A program made the translations under genes and the position numbers. This document shows positions 57,467 to 64,000 of a stretch of DNA of 64,000 nucleotides, piece after piece (position 1 is the stretch's first letter; each line of letters begins with the position of its first letter). The stretch covers positions 5,205,206 through 5,269,205 of the forward strand of contig OZ038459.1 in assembly GCA_964036195.1 (NCBI GenBank), written 5' to 3'. The notes under the pieces were generated by a model. That model was not told the DNA's origin and ran no database searches. It saw nothing but the letters and a program-made list of their open reading frames with translations. The DNA is from Sphaerolaimus hirsutus (taxonomy: Eukaryota > Nematoda > Chromadorea > Monhysterida > Sphaerolaimidae).

Positions 57467-58474
57467 TTACTCCACGCTCATAAATTGCTTAATCCCATAT
57501 TGTAACATATCATTAACCATTTTCCGATGTTGTGCACATGTTTTATAGTGAAGCCAATCACCTTGCTGGCTACATTGGGAAACACATTTTCTCTTTAGTA
57601 TCTCAGTACGCTTCTTATCCAATCCTGGGCATAGGTATAGCAGATGTGTGACCGAGCATGGTATTTTCACATGGATCGAGCTGCACAAAGTGCATGTTTT
57701 TCTACCTTTAAGACCATATTGCCTTATTGAGTTGTGTCTGGCTGCCAGCCAGGTCAATTGATTGTAGTGCAGATGAATTGGGTGTGCTTGTTTGCCCAAA
57801 TCGGACCTAATCAAGGCGACATTTTGTTCCTTCGTTTTCATGGTTGCCAAATGTTGTCTGTTTTGGCTGGTTGCCAACTTAATATTCTTCTTTGTTAGTA
57901 TTGCAGCATGTTCTACAGGTATATTGGTTTCTCTTGTACACTGTAGATATCTATTATAGATTATTGAGTGTGGTGTGACACGTGCATTTGTACTTAGCGA
58001 CTTGTCAATTAATATTGCTCTTTTAACTAGCCGGCTTTCATCTAGTTTATTGGCATAATTTGTGAATGTAATTGTCATCTGGCGGTATTTATCAGAGGGG
58101 AGTTCTCCACCGAGATCTAATAGAAGACTAGCTGAGCTTGTTGATTTGGGCAGATGAACTGCTTTTTTCATTGTTTGTAGGTATAGTTGGTCCATTTTCA
58201 TAAGACTGTGCTTGTCAGCACCAGTAACTTCCAAACCATACATACTTGCAGGTTCTATGTATGACTTATATGTCATTTTTGCATATAACATAGGTTTGGT
58301 TGTATTATTAGATGAAAGTATAGCTAATGAGCTATGTTTCAGCATTTTAGAAACACAATTTTTTATGTGTATCTTAAATGGATCTTTATTGTCACAGATT
58401 GTGACCCCTAAGTACTTTGTTTCTGTACATTCAGCTATTGTACCCATTTGTTTGTTTTGATCATATCCTAATGA
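57467..58474 (-). pseudogene. LINE C-terminal region beyond an in-frame stop
   Basis: The frame continues directly after the TAG at 58475, first ATG at 58447, and ends with TAA at 57467. It starts with the typical post-RT 'TKYLGVTI' motif. It ends with a Cys/His region ('CTLCSSIHVKIPCSVTHLLYLCPG') like the zinc-binding tails of many LINE RT proteins. That the two parts fit end to end in one frame suggests a single nonsense change in an otherwise intact protein. Confidence 0.8.
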
Positions 58475-61400
58475 CTAAGTCTTCCCTAGCTTATTTTTAC
58501 CCCACCTGAGTATGTGTGATTTGGATTGGTTGATAGTAATGTTCCATTTCCAAGACCATTCTGTAAATTTGGTCATTAGATCCTGTAGTTCAGATGCTGT
58601 ATTTGCCATAAGTACTATGTCATCTGCAAAAAATAATGCAGGTAATTTATGTTGCCCTCTGCCTAACTTGGCACCTAGCCCTGTTGACATTAGCTCTTCA
58701 GCCAAGTCATGCATATAAAGAGCATATAAAGTAGGGCTTAGGGCACATCCCTGTGCTACTCCTATTGGATAGCTCAAGTCTTCACTTATATAGTCACCAT
58801 ATGTCATATTAACTTTTATGTTTGAGTATGCTTGTGATATTGCATTAACTAATTTTGTAGGGATACCTATGTCCATAAGTTTTTGCCATAACTTATCACG
58901 GTTAACTCTATCAAAGGCTTTTACCGCATCGACAAAACATGTAAAGTAGTCATTGCCGTTTGCTGTAGCATAGTTGTAGCAAGCATTGAGAATTAGTACG
59001 TTGTCGCATGTACGTCGATTTGGCCGGAAACCCCCTTGCAATTCAGTAAAAATATCTTCATCTTCTGCTAGCTTAATCAGTCTGTTATTTAACATTATCA
59101 TGTACACCTTTTTTACATTGCAAGAAATTCCTAATGTTCTATAATTATCCATTTTTGATTTGTCTCCTTTTTTGTGCAGTAGTACCATTTTACATACTTT
59201 AGCTTCAGAGGGAATTTCAGCCCCACTTAACCATTTGTTGTACATGTCTAGGAGTGCTAGATGAAAGTTTGTTGGGAGCATTTTGAGTGTCTCGTGATGT
59301 ATACCTGTTGTCCCAGGGGATTTATTGTTTTGAAGCTGTTTTAGTGCCTTACTTAATTCATCATGTGTAAAGTCTGCAATTAGGTCGTTTTTGATATCTT
59401 GACAAAATTGTTTAGAGCCCAATGTATGATATGTGGGGGAACCTGGATTACTTGTCATGATATTACCCCAGACTCTAGTCATTTCCATATTCATTTTATC
59501 ATCAGATTCTATTATGTTCCCTTTATTGTCTGTCATTTCTGTTATTTGTTTTGAGCCATGCCAGTTTTTGTTTATGTGCTTATATACCATATTTAATTCT
59601 CTGGTTTTATTATCCAATAGTTTTTCGAGTTCCATGTCTTTATGTTTTTTGTTTAGTTCTTTTTTTTCTTTATTCAATTTATGTTGATATAACCTAAGTT
59701 CTTTTCTCAGTGTTTCTGTCTTTCCATGTAATTGTATTTTTCTTCTTACTTTAGCAATATTTCTATGCAGTTTTGTGATGGATTTATTGACAGATGGACC
59801 TCTTGGTATTATGATGGTTTGCTTACCTATATTTTCCATTTTAATTTCATTGCAGGTATCTTGTATTGAGCTCAAAATATCATGATATGATCTAGGTTCC
59901 ACCTCACACAATTTTTCTTTCATTATTAAGAGTTCAGCCTTGGACATTTTCTTACCAATTTTATATTCTGTTTTGTTGTGTAGTTTCTGAGTGCATGCAA
60001 ATCTCACAAAAATGGCATGATGATCAGAGACCAAGGGGCATAGTGTACCAGTACTATCTATCCAGCCTGATACATGTTGAAGTTCTCTATTTAAGAAACA
60101 TAAGTCAATAACAGATTTGGCATTTGACCTCTCATATGTCCACAGCTCATCAAAGTTTCTATTTAAGAGATGGGGACCATATTTAGCCTGCCAATCTCTA
60201 ATAAGTTTGCCATTTTCATTTACTGTGGGATCATTACCTATGAGACCTAGTTCATCATTACCTATGTGCCCATTAAAGTCACCTAGTATTATTGAAAGAT
60301 GTCCCTTTTTGTCTAGACTGGACATCTTTGCACCCAATTCACTTAATATATTTTCATTTAGATCTTGTACTTTTTTGGATTTCTTGGCTTTAGTATTATT
60401 CAAAAGATAGCAAGTTGTAATATTTAATTTCTTCTCGCCTGTGTGCACTAGTATGCCCATAATATTGGCACAATTAGTATAATCAATTATTGTGTATTTT
60501 ATAGAACGCTTTACGTATACCGAGATACCACCTGCTTCCGTATCTTTTTTGTACGAGTGTATCCCAATGTAGCCAGGAATGTCAATTGCTTCCGTTAGAC
60601 ACCTAAAATGCGTTTCCACAAAACACATAATATCACATCCACTATTTACAATTGCTGCCAGTAGTTCGGGTTTTTTCCATCTCAAGTATCTAGCGTTTTG
60701 ATATAAAATAAGTAGCGGTATGGAGTGTAAATACTCGGTGTCGGATAAAGCATTTTCAAATCCTGTCTCACCGTTTATTTTTGTGAACATCGAAATAATC
60801 GATATTAGCAATAATTCATATTTCATATTTTTCAAGATGGTCGTTTTTGTAATTATTTGCACTAGAAAATGTACCATTATCAAGATATGAGTTATTTTGT
60901 TCAAAAGTAGATTACCTCTAATTAAATGTTGACATATTTCAGTTATGAATGTCATATTGCTAATATCGAATAGTAAAAAGGCAAACTCAAAATGAAAACG
61001 TAGTAAAATAATCCAATCGATCGCATAAAACGCCACGAGGTCTATAATAGTATCAAACGTATTTCCGTTATTAGCCCTCAAGCAAACAAAAAACGAAGAA
61101 AAAGTACCAGTCTTCACCACACCCCATTTCATATCCACATAAAAAGTTTTGCAGATGTATAAAGATTGAACATTCATTTTCAATACATAAAAGCGGTCAC
61201 CCGTGTCAGTATTATACGGGGATGAAGTGTGAAGTACCATATAATCATTTAATAAAAACCACTGTAACCACATGTGACTTCCATTTTTCAGGATTTTACA
61301 AGTGAAATTTACATCTATAAGTTTCTTTGTTGCTATCAAGAAATTTTTATTTAAAGTTTGGTATTTCATGCTACATCCACGGAACCCAAATATAGCCATC

Positions 61401-63976
61401 TGGCTAACCTTACGTAAAACATTTGACATTCTAATGTCAAAACCATACTGAGTACCTAAAACAAAACGTTCAGTACCCAAAAGTATCGGAAAAAAATAGA
61501 TAAAAGTACGAGTCACGTCGGCGTTCACATCTCTGCAGAAATTACCCTCACTTAATACAAAATTTATTTGCGCAAACGTTGGAAATGGTTGGTCAGCGGT
61601 GATTGGCCAGCCATTACTTGTCCTGAGTTTCCGGCGGTTCGTCCAGTAGCCTGGCTGCTTCTCGCCTGAGAAGTGATATTTGTTGGATGTGTGCCAAACG
61701 AGTATTTGTAAATACCGCGTGTAATTAGTAACTGACATGGTGTTCAACTCTTTTCTAATCAGGTGACAGAACAGTCGGTTGCCATTTTCAGACGTGTGCA
61801 GACCATCCTTTGTCATCAACGCCAGAAAAGCATCGTATTTACTATCAAAACCTAAGGTGGAAGAATTACAGTCCAAAAAGTCAAACAAGCGTATCACAAT
61901 AACGTTTTCGAGGCTAGTAGCAGCCAAATTCACAAGCGCGTTTTCAAGCGTGTACAAGAACAAAAAGGTTTCCTGAATTCGCGCAATTGACCAGGAACTA
62001 GAAAAACACATGGGCATTGTCGGCCCCACAATGCACAAGGCGAATTTTCCAAACGGCTGCAATTTCAAAGAATTATTCGATTGAATAAACTCAACGTGTT
62101 TTTTTACGCCATCCAAAAAAAATACATCAACACCTTTCGCATCAAAGACACAAGCTTCAAATAACTCGGCATCGCATGCATTCAAAACTGAGCGTAAAAC
62201 AACCATGTCATACACAGTAGTAAACTTGACGTCATGAATACCCGCACAAAAAGTGTTCATGCGCCGGCCGGAAAACAATCCCTTGCTGCCATGCACCGTC
62301 ACCGGCATTTGCGCCCTAGCACAGTCTCTCGACAACATATCATACAACGAAGCACTAGTAGAATCGCCAAGAATTAACACAGAGTAAAAGTATGCGTACG
62401 GGTCGACAACTGTTTCCGTGGGCAACAAAATTTTCCGAGTGGAAACCGGGGTGTGGTCAGAAGGGCGGAACCCACACACCGGTCCCATATTAATGCCAGT
62501 ATTTAGGAGCCGAACTATGCCGTTAATTGCATGGCATTTGGTGCCAAATGCCTTGTCCCTAATCATTGTGTCTTCGGGGTAGTACGCATGCGACTGCAGG
62601 AAGTTGCCCAACGACCGTGCACACTTTGCAGCGTTCGATTTTTCCAGATGGGATAAAAGCAGTTGGCGGCAGTGTATCGACCTTGGCAGTTCGCGACCGC
62701 GTGTGCGAACCTGTTTAGAAAAGAGTTCTATCACCATTTTGTACCCTAAGCACCTGTCTAAACTTGCCTGCGCCACACCGGTGTACGAGTTGTCCCCCGC
62801 GCGCGTCGCTGCAGCCACCGTCGATGTGACCGCATCTATAGTGTTTTGCAAAATGTACATGTAATTATCATTCGATCTGTCAATTTTTACATACAGTAAT
62901 GTCGATAGATTTAGCCGTTGCAGGTCAAGCTCCAGTAATTTAACAGAGTTTTTCTCATTCGAGATGTCTATTTTTCTGGCCGTAATCGCTAAAACAGTTG
63001 AAAATCCGTGTGACTCACTTGGCATGTTGTCAAAGTCTTCGTCGTCGGACACAATGTCCTCGTCGACCAACTGTTGCGCATTTTGCGTCTGCTGGCGCGC
63101 CAAAATTGTCGACAATTGTTGGGCATTTACGGCCCCAGAAGTGCGCTGCCCCCCGCTCGAACTAGCTGAAACAATATTGTAATATGCACCATTTATTGTA
63201 AATTTCAAATTTAAATTCGTAATTTGCAAAATACATAATTTTCTTACTATCTTCAATTTATATTTGCAATAATTTACAGGAATTCTCACGCCCGCCCCCT
63301 GGTACACATAAAAGAATTGCAGCTTACCTTGATAATTCCCGGTGGGTGTGTGATTTTGCTCTCCGCCCGCACGCGCCTCGGTCAGGGGTTCCGGCTCAAA
63401 TTGTAGGACATTTTGGGTCAGATCGTAAGCAGTCTGTTGTCCTGTTTTCGCCGGGGCGATCCCCCGACCTGTGTAGGTATTTTGCCATTTATGAATTGTT
63501 GAATTATTATTTAAATGGATACTATCCTTATATTCACACATATTGAATAAATGGGCATGATGCCAACAACGTTCTTTGGCACGGTGCCAACAACATGAAT
63601 CAGCAAGGTGCCAACATGTAGAAGCATTGTGCGGTAGGTGTACTTGAGTGGTCAACGCAGATGTATACATCAGAATCAACATACCCGCAAAGCTACCCCT
63701 TTGTGCCAAGAATTGTCCCCTCGCGCGACCACGTGCATTGTAGGGTTGTCGACCCCGATACGAGTTGAAGCCGCGTCCGCGTTGAAAATTCTGCGGTGGT
63801 TGCGATACTTGGCCATCGGATTGTGCCGCCGGTTGGCTCTCGGTATTCTGCCAGCCATTTCGCAGCGCGGCAATTCGGCGTGCCTGAGTTTTCAAGCTAC
63901 CGTAATGTGTGGTAAATGTTAGTTCTAAGAAATCTATTGGTGTTCTATGAGTATTTTTCTGTTTAATGGACCACAT
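58475..63976 (-). CDS. LINE polyprotein: SGNH-like, endonuclease and reverse transcriptase
   Basis: An 1833-codon frame. Residues 60-95 hold an RGR-rich stretch ('RGRGFNSYRGR'). The SGNH-type blocks are 'LILGDSTSA' (about 537) and 'DGLHTSENGNRLF' (about 723), i.e. the catalytic Ser and Asp-x-x-His. The endonuclease runs from about 1085 to 1325, with 'NARYLRWKKPEL', 'LGDFNGH' and 'SDHHAIF'. RT runs from about 1590 to 1800: 'LLHKKGDKSKMDNYR', 'FVDAVKAFDRVN', 'GVAQGCALSP' and 'FADDIVLMA'. CR1/L2-type LINEs are known to carry an esterase-type ORF1, but as a separate frame; here both are in one. LINE proteins nick target DNA and prime reverse transcription from it. Three in-frame segments near the N-terminus carry intron-like borders (see findings). 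The true start is uncertain. Confidence 0.8.
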   Translation of the reverse strand: MWSIKQKNTHRTPIDFLELTFTTHYGSLKTQARRIAALRNGWQNTESQPAAQSDGQVSQPPQNFQRGRGFNSYRGRQPYNARGRARGQFLAQRGSFAGMLILMYTSALTTQVHLPHNASTCWHLADSCCWHRAKERCWHHAHLFNMCEYKDSIHLNNNSTIHKWQNTYTGRGIAPAKTGQQTAYDLTQNVLQFEPEPLTEARAGGEQNHTPTGNYQGKLQFFYVYQGAGVRIPVNYCKYKLKIVRKLCILQITNLNLKFTINGAYYNIVSASSSGGQRTSGAVNAQQLSTILARQQTQNAQQLVDEDIVSDDEDFDNMPSESHGFSTVLAITARKIDISNEKNSVKLLELDLQRLNLSTLLYVKIDRSNDNYMYILQNTIDAVTSTVAAATRAGDNSYTGVAQASLDRCLGYKMVIELFSKQVRTRGRELPRSIHCRQLLLSHLEKSNAAKCARSLGNFLQSHAYYPEDTMIRDKAFGTKCHAINGIVRLLNTGINMGPVCGFRPSDHTPVSTRKILLPTETVVDPYAYFYSVLILGDSTSASLYDMLSRDCARAQMPVTVHGSKGLFSGRRMNTFCAGIHDVKFTTVYDMVVLRSVLNACDAELFEACVFDAKGVDVFFLDGVKKHVEFIQSNNSLKLQPFGKFALCIVGPTMPMCFSSSWSIARIQETFLFLYTLENALVNLAATSLENVIVIRLFDFLDCNSSTLGFDSKYDAFLALMTKDGLHTSENGNRLFCHLIRKELNTMSVTNYTRYLQILVWHTSNKYHFSGEKQPGYWTNRRKLRTSNGWPITADQPFPTFAQINFVLSEGNFCRDVNADVTRTFIYFFPILLGTERFVLGTQYGFDIRMSNVLRKVSQMAIFGFRGCSMKYQTLNKNFLIATKKLIDVNFTCKILKNGSHMWLQWFLLNDYMVLHTSSPYNTDTGDRFYVLKMNVQSLYICKTFYVDMKWGVVKTGTFSSFFVCLRANNGNTFDTIIDLVAFYAIDWIILLRFHFEFAFLLFDISNMTFITEICQHLIRGNLLLNKITHILIMVHFLVQIITKTTILKNMKYELLLISIISMFTKINGETGFENALSDTEYLHSIPLLILYQNARYLRWKKPELLAAIVNSGCDIMCFVETHFRCLTEAIDIPGYIGIHSYKKDTEAGGISVYVKRSIKYTIIDYTNCANIMGILVHTGEKKLNITTCYLLNNTKAKKSKKVQDLNENILSELGAKMSSLDKKGHLSIILGDFNGHIGNDELGLIGNDPTVNENGKLIRDWQAKYGPHLLNRNFDELWTYERSNAKSVIDLCFLNRELQHVSGWIDSTGTLCPLVSDHHAIFVRFACTQKLHNKTEYKIGKKMSKAELLIMKEKLCEVEPRSYHDILSSIQDTCNEIKMENIGKQTIIIPRGPSVNKSITKLHRNIAKVRRKIQLHGKTETLRKELRLYQHKLNKEKKELNKKHKDMELEKLLDNKTRELNMVYKHINKNWHGSKQITEMTDNKGNIIESDDKMNMEMTRVWGNIMTSNPGSPTYHTLGSKQFCQDIKNDLIADFTHDELSKALKQLQNNKSPGTTGIHHETLKMLPTNFHLALLDMYNKWLSGAEIPSEAKVCKMVLLHKKGDKSKMDNYRTLGISCNVKKVYMIMLNNRLIKLAEDEDIFTELQGGFRPNRRTCDNVLILNACYNYATANGNDYFTCFVDAVKAFDRVNRDKLWQKLMDIGIPTKLVNAISQAYSNIKVNMTYGDYISEDLSYPIGVAQGCALSPTLYALYMHDLAEELMSTGLGAKLGRGQHKLPALFFADDIVLMANTASELQDLMTKFTEWSWKWNITINQSKSHILRWGKNKLGKT
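63166..63327 (-). other. Candidate in-frame intron in the LINE frame
   Basis: On the minus strand the segment starts CAAG|GTAAGCTG and ends TTGTTTCAG|CTAGT, both strong splice signals. It is 162 bases, divisible by three and without stops. The predicted residues are AT-driven (Leu, Ile, Asn, Lys, Tyr), unlike the Ser/Gly/Gln-rich flanks. Confidence 0.5.
63469..63684 (-). other. Second candidate in-frame intron in the LINE frame
   Basis: GCGG|GTATGTTG at the start and CCTACACAG|GTCGG at the end, 216 bases, also divisible by three and stop-free. It contains four imperfect copies of GTTGGCACC, read as 'CWHLADSCCWH', a repeat unlike normal protein. A third acceptor-like AACTCAG|GCACG is at 63884. 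Confidence 0.45.
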
Positions 63977-64000
63977 ATAATCACCAATGTTGGCCGCAAA

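Larger units (their letters stand above)
57425..63976 (-). mobile_element. Non-LTR retrotransposon (LINE) with SGNH, endonuclease and RT regions
   Basis: One frame on the minus strand covers almost the whole element, interrupted by one TAG at 58475-58477. The order is Arg/Gly-rich N-terminus, SGNH-hydrolase-like region, linker, APE-type endonuclease, reverse transcriptase, C-terminal cysteine-histidine region. No RNase H, LTR or integrase is seen. The 3' end is near 57425. The 5' end may lie beyond the window. Confidence 0.85.

Overview
The window is nuclear DNA from an animal, most likely an invertebrate. Its genes have GT-AG spliceosomal introns, one encodes ribosomal protein P0, and one is a secreted protein built of EB/EGF-like cysteine modules, a type expanded in nematodes. 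I cannot name the species. A nematode or another ecdysozoan is my best guess, from the EB modules and the BEL/Pao elements. A 200-base assembly gap lies at 18086-18285.

Layout. (1) 1-6.7 kb: a minus-strand BEL/Pao retrotransposon (gag, protease, RT and RNase H-like region) running off the left edge; its RT active-site tyrosine codon is a stop. (2) 7.69-13.33 kb: the 3' five exons of a plus-strand ectonucleotide pyrophosphatase/phosphodiesterase (ENPP) gene. (3) 14.91-21.63 kb: a complete six-exon RPLP0 gene on the minus strand, 316 codons. (4) 22-34 kb: no recognisable genes; hairpin MITEs, a GGGGACCCC minisatellite, a roughly 115-bp satellite and a 550-bp TTAA-flanked palindrome. (5) 35.19-56.24 kb: one plus-strand gene of about 21 exons with a signal peptide, many cysteine modules and a Thr-rich mucin-like exon. 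I rebuilt it exon by exon and the phases agree at nearly every junction. Its 8.6-kb first intron holds a 4.26-kb foldback element made of 48-bp repeats. (6) 57.4-64 kb: a minus-strand non-LTR retrotransposon with an SGNH-hydrolase region fused in frame to endonuclease and RT, with one in-frame stop and three intron-like splice signals.

The most striking theme is non-autonomous DNA transposons in almost every intron. At least eleven have ends and 8-bp target-site duplications typical of hAT elements. They fall into families whose interiors are arrays of a private short motif (TTTCCG, CGGGAT, GGCGCC, TATCTATC, or runs of T and A around ACG). Several are nested, one carries a BEL/Pao RT fragment, and one insertion can be checked against an empty paralogous site inside the window. 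A separate inverted-repeat family (ends near CCCTGTAAA) coincides with both splice sites of one intron of the cysteine-module gene, as an introner would. Other families have TA or TTAA target sites.
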